Shown here piece after piece: positions 42,840 to 55,300 of a stretch of 64,000 bases of DNA (position 1 is the stretch's first letter; the number at the start of each line of letters is the position of its first letter). Under the pieces are notes generated by a model. It saw nothing but the letters and a program-made list of their open reading frames with translations, was not told the DNA's origin and did no database searches. The DNA comes from Nageia nagi (lineage: Eukaryota; Pinophyta): assembly GCA_050084985.1 (NCBI GenBank), contig JBITNC010000001.1, forward strand, positions 173,228,001 through 173,292,000. The letters run 5' to 3'. A program made the translations under genes and the position numbers.

Positions 42840-44770
42840 ACTAGAATGCTCTCAGGTGCTACCCTCTCCACCACCTTTAGGACTACTAGCTCTAACTTGC
42901 TAAGGATGAGTAGTGCCCACTGAACTTGTAGGACTCGCTACCCGAGTCACCCTACAAATCTTGGATGAACCCACTAGGTGCTAAGAAGAGACTCCACCTA
43001 TCCTATTATGGCTATGGGATGCAGTTAATCTAACAACCTTACCCTAGGTACTAGCTATCTACTGAGCTCCATTGGGTACCTGATAAACTGAGACATCCAT
43101 AAGGATGTATGTAATGGGAGGGACTAGACATAACATGCCCAAGACATATGGAGGTACCTCTATCAACCATGTCTGTATGATAGAGGAATAGTAATCCCTC
43201 TACTGAAGAATCCTCTGAACAAAGATTGATGGCTAACTAGCTACCCCTATAGATGTACTAGCTCCCTGAGTCTATGTAGAAGCTTGAGCCTCATCCTTCT
43301 CTCAATGATATCTATCTCTCTCAACTCTACATTTATACATACAAGCACTAAGCTGAGATACCTAGTATCTCAACTCATAAATATCCCCCAAAAGTGCATC
43401 AATGTTGGGTACCTACAAAGGAGGAGCTCCACCTCCTCTTACACCTCTAGTAGAGGTACATGCCTCAGTCTCCTCTCCCCTACCAGCTATGTCCTCTAGC
43501 TCATCCATCAACTATTCCTCATCCCTCTCCTCGGCTACCTCCTTGGCCCTCTCCTCAACTATCTCCTTCCCAACCTTCATAGCTACCTCAAGCTTAGGTA
43601 GTCATTAGTGTACCCTACACTCTAATGCATCATTATCCTTAACCTCTAGCTCTACCTACCACCAAGCATCAAAAGCCTCGATCACACCCACATCATCTAC
43701 ACTTGTATCCTCCATTAGGATCTCCTCCTATGTAGGATCTGGCTCTGCATAAACTAAGGGTTGAATCCCCTTAACAAGTAGCTTGCCCTCTTAAAAAATG
43801 TAGAGGTGCTAGTGGAACATTGTGAACCAAACTAAATTGTTGGCACACATGCTTAAAGTGTAAATGCTCTAAGAACTCGATCCACCAACCACTAAGAACT
43901 CAAGCCTATTTGATGCCCATCATCTGTACTATAAGCACATCCTAAATTGGGTAACCATGATAGGGTCAAAACCTCACCTGATTTTCAATAAGGTGAGCAA
44001 TCATTCTCTAATAAAAAGAAATATCTCATTAAAGCCCATCCAAAGGGTGAGTATAAAAGTCCTCTCTCTAGTGCATGATGTTGGTAGGATAAGCTATGTG
44101 CGTATCAAAACCAGGTACTAGAAGCCTTAAAGGATGAGTTACATGTATATGCTTGTAGGCCCACACCTAAAGAGTTATAGTAAGTGACAATGAGGCCCTA
44201 TGGCCTAAAGAATAAAATAATAGCTCTCGATAAATCTAGGTTAGTAGTGTGGGAGCCCAAGCATATACTATCCCCTGCTATAGCATATCGACCACTATGA
44301 GAAATAAGAACCAAGGAAATCTCCCATTGCTAGTATCTAGGAAAGCATAGCACTAAAACAACACCATAAAGTAAGAGGATCTAAGAAGACCCTGCAGGTG
44401 ATTCTTCCAAAACCTAAAGTATGCAAGATCCTTAAAAAACATTTCACCCATGACTCCATCAACAACACCTACCCCATTGACTGTTGCAATATCTGAGTGC
44501 ACTAAATCTTGGTCTAGTGCATGCTAAATTTGTTGATGATGGATTTCCTATACCATAATAGTCATGTCCCCCACAAGAAGATGGAAGGTGCCAATCAAAT
44601 AATCCCATCTCTCTAGGAAGGCTACTAGTAGTGGGTAGTCCTATTGAATATGACCCATGTAGGGCCCAACTCCAAATCCAATTGCATGAAGAAAGGTCTG
44701 ATCTATAATAGTCAATAAACATGACCATCCTCAAGTATACAAGGATATCAACCTCTGGGTTCAAATACAT
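42840..44770 (-). pseudogene. Antisense plant mobile domain (PMD) ORF in Tat-C
   Basis: Read from 44770 down, one frame without shift for about 300 codons gives the PMD layout. It opens FLHAIGFGVGPYM, then LERWDYLIGTFHLLVGDMTI (near 44600), YAFLDTSNGRFPWFLFLIVV and YAWAPTLL (about 44250), and VWAYKHIHVTHPLRLLVPGF. Stops mark mostly Gln or Trp sites. After a frame change near 43690 an acidic, Lys/Glu-rich tail follows (VAMKVGKEIVEERAKEVAEE, probably coiled), then Ser/Gly-rich text to about 42840. Family knowledge: PMD proteins occur as host genes (MAIN/MAIL type) and as antisense ORFs of Tat elements. Their element role is unknown. Confidence 0.75.
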
Positions 44771-44879
44771 CTTGAACCTAACAATAATTAATGATAAAGT
44801 AAGTTTTAAAAAAATTAAAAATGCAAAGACTGACAATTGGATAATCGGGGTCCAGAATTGATAGCGTTTGATACTCAAA

Positions 44880-46361
44880 TACCAACGATCCTAAAACCCT
44901 TTGGCTTTGGTAGATGACTATGGTTGGGGTTTTGAAATTTTAGCCAAATATTAAAAAATAAGCCTAATCTATAAAATAAACGGTTATAAAAATTCTAAAA
45001 TTTATTCCTAAGCATCCTATGGTTTCTATTTTTTCATAAACAGAGTATAAATAGACTAATAAGCAAAAAATCAAAAGGGGGGTTTTAAAACCTACTTGTT
45101 TCCTCATGGGTCTCTTATGCGATGTAGATCATCCTTGTGGTGGCATCATGGCTCAAATCAATGGTAAAATAAGAAGTATGGGGTCAAACACTTGGATGGT
45201 GGGGTAGGGACAACAAAAGCTCTAACCTAGCACTAAAACACAAAATAGAAAGTGACAAGTAAAACCTTTTCTTTTTATTACCCCGTGTAGTCAAATGTTG
45301 ATGATTGTAAGTCGAGTGCTAGCAATCCATAAGGATCATCAATGATAGTAATTAGATTTTTGGTGACCCAAACCTTTAATAAATAATAATAATAATAGTA
45401 ATAATAAAAATTAAAAAAAAATGAAAATGATAAATGAATGAAAAAAGGTTTTCTTAAAATGCACAAGTTATATGGGTATTTCAACAAGAGAAATACCTGG
45501 GACCCTCCCTATGTGCTTTATTAAAAGTCTCTAATTAAAACTTATAAATATAGAAAATTTTGGAGTATGTCAAAAATTCTTTAGGTCTAGTCAGGCCTAT
45601 GATTAATTGTAAATATTGATGAGAAAATTCAAAATTTAAACAATCAATAATGCTCAATTAAAAATAAAAAATTATAGTCCAAATAAAACATCTATGCTCA
45701 AAAGATGCTCATATCAAAACTATCCTGAAATATATGAAAAATAATATATAACCATAAAAGCCATAAAAAATTAAAAAATATATGTGTCAAAGGCAAAATT
45801 ACTATGAGTTATTCACTTGTTAAACTTAGTTTAGAGTTGATGGTTTATCAAAAAAATTAAGACTCTTGGGTAACTTTGAATTTGAAAAATGACCCTTCTT
45901 TTAATAGAAAAAATAATGATGGGTTTTGATATGATTAAAATTGTTGGATGAACTTTTGCATAAGATCATCAAGTAACCTATCTGCTAGGACAAAAGTAGA
46001 ATGATTAAAAGTTGTATTTGTAGGGGAGCTTCTTTATCACATGCTAGCTATGGCATACATCTGATGGCTAAATACTCCATCCATATCCTACCAACAAAAA
46101 CACAAAAGTATAGTGGTAACTAGCTAAGTTATGCCTTGCACTACAACCCTTTATTATTTTCAAAATGTGTCAAACATAAAAGATCAAAAAATGGATTTAG
46201 TCATAATCCAATCACTCAAATTTAGTTTATTCATAGAGAATGAGTTAGCTCAAAACCTTGACTTAAGATTAAGAAATACAAGTCCAAGACTTGATTGCAC
46301 CCCCTCTTAGATAGGCTTAGTTTTTTGAAATAATCTCCACCTATAAAATGTTGGGTATTTC
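44880..46361. other. 3' end region of Tat-C
   Basis: No gene is seen. It lies upstream of the antisense ORF, so its promoter would be here. It contains an (AAT)-type run at 45378-45407. Confidence 0.45.
45378..45407. repeat. (AAT)n microsatellite
   Basis: About nine AAT/AGT units: AATAAATAATAATAATAATA followed by GTAATAATAA. Confidence 0.85.
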
Positions 46362-46376
46362 AAAAAAGGGGCACAA
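46362..46376 (+). other. Polypurine tract of Tat-C
   Basis: AAAAAAGGGGCACAA directly before the TGTAGACACC start of the 3' LTR. Confidence 0.8.
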
Positions 46377-47189
46377 TGTAGACACCTAAAAATAACCCCT
46401 CTTTTGATAAATAAAAGAGAGGAATAAAAGTTTAGGCAAACAATAAATTTTTCCAAAGTCTCTCAATCATTAGCGATCCAATATAATTGCTAGCGATCAT
46501 ATCTGATTGCTGGTGCTCAATGGGTAATTGCTAGCAATCTTATAAACAAAAAACATAGAAAAAAATAGAAAAATCAGGTGCCCAAGGAAACAAGTTGGCG
46601 GAGTCATCCTTGATCCTATATTTTCCTTGCCCAGATATAATCCATGATAAGGTTGGATGAGATTTTTTATCTAGCCTTGCTTTCCAAAATAGCAACTAAT
46701 GCTACCTTGGAAAATCTATAAATAAGGCCCTTACCATACAGGAGAGAGACAGAGGATGAAATGCAACCTTATGCTATTGAATTGTATCCAGATTGCTAAG
46801 TACATTTTAGTTTACTATTTTTACTTATATGCATGTTTATTTATTATAATCTTAGAGCATGAGCAGGTATGTTTGGTGGGTTTTTGGTTTGTGTATGTGC
46901 AAGATTCAAACACTAGCAATTGATTAAAGTAAAGAGAAACCAAGGAGTTAGGAAGGAAGAAGTAATTAGAATTATTCTCGTTGCAAGTTTAATTAAATGA
47001 TATCTAGAGATTAAAGACATTAGCAAATAAGGGCCTTAAAGAGACCTATATTACACATTATATGAAGCCCTCCATTGCAAGGTAATCTATAATCAAAATT
47101 AAGGTTTATTTAGAGATCAATAAAGAGTGTCTGTTGGTTGTGACAACTTTTATTTTTGCATGCTTGCAGGGTTATTTTTTGAGTAAATA
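46377..47189 (+). repeat. 3' LTR of Tat-C
   Basis: It matches 28137-28963 throughout: same TG start, same TATA block, same end (TTTTTTGAGTAAATA). The GA run is reduced, and the U3 palindrome has lost its left arm. Confidence 0.9.
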
Positions 47190-49019
47190 GTTTTGAAAGA
47201 TGTGTGATGAATCCTTAAGGTGAAACCCCAAGCAATTGTCCTCCAAAAATGATTTCACAATTCAAATTTCTTGCTTAGAGTGTTCGATCTTACAAAAGTG
47301 TACATGAAAATGAAGTTTCAATTCTAAAAAATGGAGCCCCTATCACATATTTATAAACAACATATTTAGGATCATCCAAATAACTATGAGCTAGTGAAAT
47401 CATTTTAACGATTAGCCAATCATCCAAATGATTGTGATACAATATAAAAAATTCCTAAGTATCATAAGTTGACTTATGAGAAATGTTGAATAACAAGTCA
47501 ATACGATATGATAAGATAAGATAATATGAATGCCATAAATGTCCATAAAATACCATTGCTAGATAAATATGCAATTTTATGGTGTTTATAGTTGACCCTT
47601 TTTGCGTTGAGCTTTGAAATATATGAGAAGCTTAGAAAAAAATACTAATATGTTAAATTGATAAATGATAATGATAATGATACATAAGAAAAAATGATAA
47701 TTCAAGGTCCAGTTTCAAGAATAGACACATCGTATAAGACCATCATAAACATTAAATGAGTTTGGTTTTGGCACAATACATAGTATCATGTAAGACTAAA
47801 GTACACATAAATAACAATGATCAAGGATGAAATTATGTCAAAAATTAATATTAAACCAACATAATAATGTCAAATGGATTACATAGTCACTCAAACATGA
47901 AGCAAAAGTCTAATCTAATCTAAACTAATTATAGAAATGGAAATGATCTTTGCTTTGCACCAATAGTCAAAGGGTAACAAGAAAATAAATTATCTATGCT
48001 TTTCCCCAATAGTCAAAGGAAACTAAATGATAATTTATTTATGCCTTTCCCCACTAGTTGAAGGGAAATGACAAGAATGATCATAGGCTTATAGACCTAC
48101 AAAGTGTTCAATCATAGCATGTAGGCATATGATGCTTGAATAAGAAAATACCAAGGTCGACCATGATGATGTCTTAATATACTCATTATCAATTGATCAT
48201 GTCAAATCATAACACCTAACTAAAACTCATAATGCAAATATGTTGATCATGTATTTGAATTCCCCTAACAAACTAATGATGAGATTGACTAAAGATTGTA
48301 AAATATTTACTAAAATGATAAAATAATGAATCTCTCCCCTCAAATGGGAAGGTGTTATATGTGACAAGAAATGACTAGAATTTATAGTTGATTGATTGAA
48401 TAAAATAATAAGACAAATAAAAAATGAAAATAATAAGAGGGGTGATATTAACAACAGACCTAGTCATCTAGATGACTAGCCTTCATGTAGACAATTAGGT
48501 TTTCTAAGTCCTTAGGATGATTATGGGTCATCAAGATGATTTAATATGATTAAAAATAAAAAAATAAATAAGCTTAACAATATCATCATTCTAATTTTGA
48601 CTTGTGTGCTTTGGCATATTGTGCTTTCTGAGTTCTCACTACATTGGCTTTAGGACCAGCTAATTTGAGGTGGTTTTGATGAGGCAGTTTTAAATTGTCC
48701 CTTTTTTTAAGTTTTAGTGGCAATTTTTATGGGATAGTTTTAAATTGCCCAAAAAAATCATAATGTGATGGTTTAAAACTGGCACTTAATTTCAATAAAA
48801 AAAAGACATAATAATTATGGTCAACACTCAAAAGATAAAATAAGCATTTAGAAATTTTAAGTTTTTAGTTTTACCTTGCTCGCACGATAGGAAAGGTTTT
48901 TTGAAAAAACTCTTCTAAACTATGCAACCTTTATTGCATTCTTCCAACATTTACCATGGTTTTTTTAAAAAAACTCTTCTAAACTTGTTGAAAATGGTTT
49001 TTGATAGAATGTTGTGGTT
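47190..49019. other. Unassigned stretch right of Tat-C
   Basis: No gene is seen. 47945-48085 holds about three degenerate units around CCCCAATAGTCAAAGG. 48690-48790 holds repeated AGTTTTAAATTG-CCC words. 48895-48990 holds a 63-bp tandem (AAAAAACTCTTCTAAACT twice). Confidence 0.45.
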
Positions 49020-49406
49020 TTGAATGTGTATCCTTATATGTGTTCTACTTGCATTCGACCATATAGATGTAGCAGATGAGGGTTGTAAATACTTTAATAC
49101 CACTTTGATTTCACTTTTATATCAATGGGATACCATAGTTATTAATAACCCTTACTTCAAGCCTCACCAAATCATGGTTATTCACTTGATGCTTCAATGT
49201 GTTACTATTGGGATCTCTTAGACTAGAACTTGAAGGATTCATTACCCACATTTAGAATATCTTTAGGGATGTGTATAACAATATGTTTAGTGTTTATTGC
49301 ACTTGCACTAGAGAAGTTGAGCAACAATGGAACTCTTCTCCTCTATTTTCTTCAACATTGAAAAGCATTACCAAAAATCCTAAGCAATTGGAATTCTTTA
49401 TATAAG
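49020..49406 (+). other. Possible host-gene remnant upstream of LRR fragment
   Basis: A 65-codon open stretch (49024-49221) and the following DNA have higher G+C than the area to the left, but no domain is recognised. It could be part of the same decayed gene as 49407-49736. Confidence 0.25.
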
Positions 49407-49736
49407 TACCCATGTTTTTGGGAAGGAGTTATCTATTATCCTAATCACACCATTTGTGTTCTCAACCTCACCTAATCCCCTAATGTTGGGAAGAATATAA
49501 AAGAGCTTCATTTGAGCATAAAGAGTATCATTGGCCCCATCCCCCTTAAAATTTGTAACTACACACACTTGGAGTATTTATACCTCTCCCAAAATAATTT
49601 CCATGGTGAAACTCCTATGCAGTCAAATGCCCTCAAAGGACTCAATGTACTTTCCTTATTCAACTCCTCTCTATGCTCTTCCATATATCTTCAAATCCTA
49701 CAAACCTACATCACCCACAATACTCTTCCATAGGGA
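49407..49736 (+). pseudogene. Leucine-rich-repeat protein fragment
   Basis: One frame from TAC 49407: YPCFWEGVIYYPNHTICVLN looks like the cap before the repeats of plant receptor-like proteins (CxWxGVxC pattern, Cys partly lost). After one stop, KELHLSIKSIIGPIPLKICN and HLEYLYLSQNNFHGETP follow, about two 24-residue LRRs of the LxGxIPxxIxNLxxLxxLxLSxN type. The frame then degrades and ends at 49734. There is no kinase or membrane segment. It is a host-derived fragment, not a working gene. Confidence 0.75.
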
Positions 49737-49740
49737 AAGC

Positions 49741-50190
49741 TCCTTCATTTACCCATTCATGCATAAGTTTTTGCAAGATAAACTTATCTATTTATATGTC
49801 AAATATGGAAGTTTAGTGGATGACCGTAAAGTTTTAGATTATATGATTGAAAGAGACATGATAATTCTAGGTTATAAAAGACATGGATTTACTTGATAGG
49901 CATTGAAACTATTTTATCAAATACAAAATGCCCATGAATTGTTTAACAAAATACCTTATTGAGATGCAATGTCATGGAATGCAATGGTTATAGAATATGC
50001 ATAAAAATATATGTTGAATGGGTATGTGAATTCTTTGACAAAATACCTCATCGAAATGTAGTCTCATGGAATGTAATGATTGTAGGTTATGCACAAAATA
50101 GGATTTCTAAAAAGGCTTAAGAGACTTCTAAGCAGATGCAATTGTCAAGTGTAAAAGTTAATTTTGATGTAACAAAGGCTTTCACCTCAT
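49741..50190 (+). pseudogene. PPR protein fragment (PLS type)
   Basis: It starts right after the LRR piece, in another frame. DKLIYLYVKYGSLVDDRKVL and DYMIERDMI form one PPR motif. After two adjacent stops (49894-49899) comes ALKLFYQIQNAHELFNKIPY, then DAMSWNAMV. After a shift near 50020 come VCEFFDKIPHRNVVSWNVMI and VGYAQNRISKKA. The VSWNxMIxGYAQ string is the hallmark of PLS-class PPR proteins, which bind organelle RNA. Roughly three motifs remain, with at least four stops. A stop follows near 50190. Confidence 0.82.
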
Positions 50191-50799
50191 CTGCTAGCAA
50201 GTGATGTTTTCTTATAATATGTTTTTTTATATTTGAAAAACCAACTAGCTCCTCCAACAACTTCATATAATTATCCTATGTAGCAATTCTTTTTTTAGAG
50301 AGCTCCAAGGTATGGCCCTCAACGTGCTTGAGAAAGGTGAGGATGCCCTTTTGGGAGAAGAGTAATACTTTAACATCCTTATCCAATTGGAGGTTTTATG
50401 GCTCAAGAATGTTATCTATAGAAGAATTTATATCTCCTAATATTTTTCAAACACTTATGTCATCTCATTAGCTATATCTATATATTTCATACCACTTATA
50501 TAAAATCATAATTGTACAATATGAGGAAGTAATCAAAGGAGTGATTCTCACTTGATTTTGGTTATCACTATACATATGAAACAATATATGAATGATATTC
50601 ATACTATATGGATAAGGTGTATGAATAAATTTATGGCTTATTGATCCTTACTCCACTTGAATTCTACTTTTCTTTTTAGCTCTAATTCTCATCCATCCTT
50701 GATGGATCTTATCATGCCTTGTATAAAAAAATAAAGCAATATCACTTTCTATGTATTTTTTACTTGTTGATCTTTTTAATTGGTGATTCCATACTTCCC
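50191..50799. other. Unassigned stretch
   Basis: No gene or repeat is recognised. It is somewhat AT-rich and may contain the 3' end of the LINE described at 57340-58198. Confidence 0.35.
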
Positions 50800-51102
50800 T
50801 CTTTGATTTTTATTATAATGCCTTACCAAATTCATCCTTTATGGATACCTATATGACTCAAATCTTACCCTTAATAATATTCTGGTAGACATCATGTTTA
50901 AATAGCTCTTGAAAAATCTTTAGGAAATCAACCTCTCAATTGGTTAACATTGGTAGAGTCATTATCATATTTATTATTTTATCCACAAACTAATTTTCCT
51001 ACTATAATTATGTTGAATAATAAGATTATACATATTATTTAACTTTCTTATCTTTGTACATCATGCCTCTAATGTTCCATATTAGTTGGGGAGATCCATT
51101 CA
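50800..51102 (-). pseudogene. Possible end of LINE RNase H, left of Copia-2
   Basis: Read from 51102 down, the DNA gives SPQLIWNIRGMMYKDKKVK, then VDKIINMIMTLPMLTN and EVDFLKIFQELFKHD. The spacing resembles the end of plant LINE RNase H (an R-x-x-N-x-V-A-D-x-L-A box and a closing LP..L..LL..D). This would be the continuation of 57340-58198 across the Copia-2 insertion, but the similarity is weak. Confidence 0.35.
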
Positions 51103-51107
51103 AAGTG
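51103..51107. repeat. Target site duplication of Copia-2, left copy (AAGTG)
   Basis: AAGTG precedes the element end at 51108 and is repeated at 57328-57332. Confidence 0.85.
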
Positions 51108-51545
51108 TGAAGGAATTAGATCTACACTAATCCTCAAGGTCCAAGACTATAGAAAACTCAATCATTCAACATATACAAGCTAATAACACCATTCACATAA
51201 GATGACACAAATATAATGTGGTTCCTCCCTCCTTGGGAGTACATCCATAACTAGTTCTCTATTCTCAATCTATGCACCTCTTACTACAATTCTCTTTCTC
51301 TCCTACACAAACTAGTAGAGTAATCTTACTCAAAAACTTTGTTCTTGGTTGGTATTACAAGAGGAGAGGCCCTCTATTTATAGTATGAGAGCACCTCCCT
51401 AACCTCCCTTTCACCCAAGGGTAAGGTTAGGGTTACATAATAAAGAATTAAATTAATCCCTTAAGGTATCTACATATCCTTTAAGTGATTAATTGAATTT
51501 ATAAGGAGTTTAGATATTCACAATATTTCATTACAAATTCTAACA
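51108..51545 (-). repeat. 3' LTR of Copia-2
   Basis: On the minus strand it starts TGTTAGAATTTGTAATG at 51545 and ends at 51108. It carries a TATA box (51375-51382). Its last 95 bases (51108-51202) have no partner in the right LTR. Confidence 0.9.
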
Positions 51546-51556
51546 CTTCCCCTTAA
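51546..51556 (-). other. Polypurine tract of Copia-2
   Basis: TTAAGGGGAAG on the minus strand, next to the LTR start. Copia-3 has TTAAAAGGGAG at the same place. Confidence 0.85.
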
Positions 51557-52307
51557 TGCAATATTGGGATAGAGCGTAGAAGAGAGAAGAGAGAGAGTAA
51601 GAGAGAGTTCTCCTCCATAGAGATACAAGCGGAGATGAGAATATTTACATATTTGAGAATCTTTTTGAAAACTAGTTTGAGACTCACTACATTACCATTT
51701 GATAAAATGGTTTACAATACAGTCATTAACCACAACTGGTTTCACTATACATAGTAGTCGATCAACTTTAAGCTGACATGTGAGTCTCCATGAGCTTGCT
51801 TACACAAGGTGAGTAACCTGCATTTCTGAAGAAGATCCTACATGCTACAAGCAACTCATGAACAAAATCAGTTAGATGCATCATATATTCAAATAAGAGA
51901 ATCAAATAATGCCATCTTATAAATAACTGATCAATGGTGCACTATAAGTCATCACAGAGATGCCAAGCCATCACTCATAGTCACCTGTTGTATATAGACA
52001 TGTGTTGATTATTAATAAAGCATAAAAAATTGTACAACAAGTTTCTCACGTAGAGCAAACTTACCATGGAGGTATAAAATGTATAAGAAGTTCCTCACAC
52101 AGAGCGAACTTACCATGGAGGTATATCAATTATATGCTCAAAAATTGTACAAAAAGTTTCTCACACAGAGCAAACTTACCACGGAGGTGTAAAATGTATA
52201 AGAAGTTCCTCACACAGAGCGAACTTACCACGGAGGTATATCATAATCAACAGTATATAACAACAAAAGGGCCTCTTAGAGGTGAAGTTGTCATCACTAA
52301 CAAAAGT
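51557..52307 (-). other. 3' untranslated region of Copia-2
   Basis: It matches Copia-1 5346-5861 and Copia-3 58745-59090 in part. It contains the minisatellite at 52028-52236. Confidence 0.7.
52028..52236 (-). repeat. Nested minisatellite: four units of about 50 bp in two pairs
   Basis: On the plus strand the units read GAAGTTCCTCACACAGAGCG + AACTTACCACGGAGGT, starting near 52040, 52087, 52154 and 52200. Units 1 and 3, and 2 and 4, are most alike (about 110-bp higher-order period). Copia-1 has one such unit (about 5385-5440). Confidence 0.85.
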
Positions 52308-55300
52308 TCAAACATCACTCCCCCTTGAGGGCAACTTCACCAACCCAAGAGAATCCCTAAGCTTGCTGAACTGAGCTTCAAGAAGGGGCTTGGTGAACAA
52401 ATCAGCAGAGTTTTCAGTAGATAGACAATACTCCAAGTGTATGATGTCATCTAGAACCTTCTCCCTGATAAAATGGGTTTGGATTTCCACATGTTTGGTT
52501 CTCTGATGGAACACAAGATTCTTAGACAAAGAGATAGCCGATTGATTGTCTGAAGAAATAAGAGATGGGCCATTTTGCTCATACCCAATTTCATTCAGAA
52601 GATGCCTCAACCAAATAGCTTCCTGGGCGACAACAGACATGGCTTGATATTCAACTTCAGTGGTAGAAAGAGTCACAGTAGGTTGCTTCTTGGAAGCCCA
52701 AGAGATAGCACCTGAACCAATGCTGAACACATATGCAGAGGTTGATTTTCTATCATCTCTATCTCCCCCATAATCAAAATCTGAGAACCCAGAGAGAACA
52801 ATCGAGGGCACTTTGGAATACTTAAGAGCAAGATCCTTTATCCCTACCACATACCTCAAGATTTGCTTAACAGCATTGAGGTGCTCAACATATGGTTTAT
52901 GCATGAATCATGCCATCAGATTCACTGCAAAGGCAATATCAGGTTGAGAGATAGTTAGATACAAAAGACTACTGATCAATTGCTTATAAGCTATAGCATC
53001 AACCAACTGAGAATCTGAGCTCAAAGATACAACGATTCTAGGAGAAACAGGTATTACAGCATATCTACACTCCTCCATTCCAAACTTTTACAAGATGTCT
53101 GATATATACTTAGATTGATTAAGATAAGTACAATCTTTGTGTTGGTATACTTGTATCCGAAGATAGTAATGCAATAGACCTAGATCAGTCATTTCAAATG
53201 TTGCCTTCAATTTGGATATGCACTCTTGGATGATTTCAATATTATTGCTAGTTATGAGAAGATCATCCACATAAAGGAGAATTAAGACCACGTCTTTTCC
53301 TTGATTGAGTACATAGAGATCTGAGTCAGAGAAGCACTTGAAAAAGCCAATATCTACAAAGAATCATGAAATTTTCTTGTACCATGCTCTAGGTGCTTGC
53401 TTAAGTCCATATAATGACTTCTTTAGCTTGCACACAAAAGACTCTTTACCTTCTGGAATAAATCCTTCTGGTTGATTCATGTAGATTTCTACATCCAAGT
53501 CACTATTGAGAAATGCACTCTTGACATCAAGTTGAAAAACTTTCCATCCTTGAGCTGTAGAAAGAGCAAGGATTATCCTGACAGTAGGCATCTTGGCCAC
53601 AGGAGTAAAGGTTTCCTCATAATCAATACCATATTTCTGAGCGAATCCTTTGGCCACTAACCTTGCTTTGTATTTTTCAATTTCTCCATCAGAATTGTAC
53701 TTGACCTTGTATATCCATTTATTTCCAATCACATTATTCTCATTAGGATAAGAAACCAAATCCCAAGTTTCATTTTTCATGAGCGCCTCATACTCAAGTT
53801 TCATAGCTTCCATCCAACACTCTTGCTTGGAAGCTTCTTTGAAGGTTGATGGCTCATTCGTATTATCAATTTTGGCAAATAAAGATTTATTCAAGGTCAT
53901 ACTCCTTGTAATTATCTGAGCTGGAGAATTTTGCTCTTGTGGTGACTTCCCTACATTATCATCCAACCAGTTAGGTGCAGGCAAAGAATCATCTAAATCA
54001 GACACCTCAGCATGAGAAGTTGTATCCTTAAGAAGTTCATTGAACTTGACATCCCTAGAAACAAAGACTGTTTTATGGGATGAGGAGTAGAGCCTGTAAC
54101 CTCTATGTTGATTATCATACCCCATAAAGAAGCATTTTTCTGATCTTTTATCCAATTTCTTTCTTTTCTCTAAGGTAATAAAGGCAAATGCATCACAATC
54201 GAAGACCCTAAAGTGTGAGATGTTAGGTTTCTTTCCTGTCCATGCTTCATACGGAGTTTTACCTTCAACTGCTTTAGTAGGAAACCTATTTAGGATGTGA
54301 ATAACAGTGTAAACAATTTCACCCCATAAGAAATTAGGAAGGTTACCCAACATGCACCTTGCCATTTTCATAATGGTTCGATTCTTCCTTTCAGCAACTC
54401 CATTTTGTTGAGGGGTGTAAGGGATTGTGAATTATCGCTTGATCCCATGTTTAACACAATAGTCATTAAACTCATTACTATTATACTCACCCCCATTATC
54501 AGATCTCAACATCTTGATCTTAAAATCAGTTTGATTTTCAACAAGAGCCTTAAAGTCTTTAAACCTATCAAAAGTTTGATCCTTGTGCTCAAGTAGATAA
54601 CCAAATGTCATCCTACTGAAGTCATCAATGAAGGTCAGAACATAAGAAGCTCCCTTTAGAGACTTAGTCTGAAATGGACCCATCAAATCTGAATGCATAA
54701 GCTGAAGAAGATAAGTAGCCCGAGTTGCCTTATCTTTTTCAAACTTTTGCCTATTCATCTTTCCTAGAATGCACCTTTCACAGAGACCAATTGTGGGTGA
54801 AATATTAAGTAAACCTTCCACAAGTTCTTGATTTTTCATATCTTGAATACTCTTGTGGTTAAGGTGCTCTAATCGTTGATGTCAAAGATTACCCTTTGAA
54901 TAAATATTTGCAGCAAGATAAATCTTTGAAGGAACTTGATCCATAATATAAAGGTCATCCTTTACTGATCCTTTCATCAAGGTGGCAAGTTCTTTCTTAA
55001 CACACCAGGAGTGTGAGGTAAACTCAAATGAGTATCCTTTCCTTGTAATCTGAATTACAGAGATAAGATTCATCCTTAGTTTAGGCACATAAAAGGCATT
55101 ATCAAGAACCTTTCCATGAATTTTCACACTCTCTATTCTTTGAACATCAAGGATTGTATTATCACCTATCACAACTGCATCCTTCTTGTACTTATGAAAG
55201 TTTTCAAACTTATCCTTTTCATAACACATGTGATTAGTGCATCTTGTATCAACAATCCAATCATTTGAAATAGTTTGAGTCACTGAGTAGTAGGCAACAG

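Larger units (their letters stand above)
28137..47189 (+). mobile_element. Tat-C: 19-kb Tat/Ogre-like element with extra ORFs
   Basis: Two LTRs of about 820 bp (28137-28963 and 46377-47189) enclose a PBS candidate, 1.9-kb leader, gag, protease, G-patch-like spacer, RT, RNase H, Tat-type RNase H and integrase. A 7.8-kb 3' region with two sense ORFs and one antisense plant-mobile-domain ORF follows, then a polypurine tract. The flanking pentamers are GGTTT (28132-28136) and GTTTT (47190-47194), an imperfect target duplication. The element is old: every ORF has stops. Confidence 0.9.

Noticed and set aside
44459-44878. 139-codon open frame on the minus strand (MSIKRYQFWTPIIQLSVF)
   Set aside because: The frame carrying the plant mobile domain text is a different one over the same bases. 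The open frame itself gives no family-like sequence.
48690-48790. Repeated AGTTTTAAATTG-CCC words as a possible MITE or CACTA end
   Set aside because: No terminal inverted repeat or target duplication could be defined.
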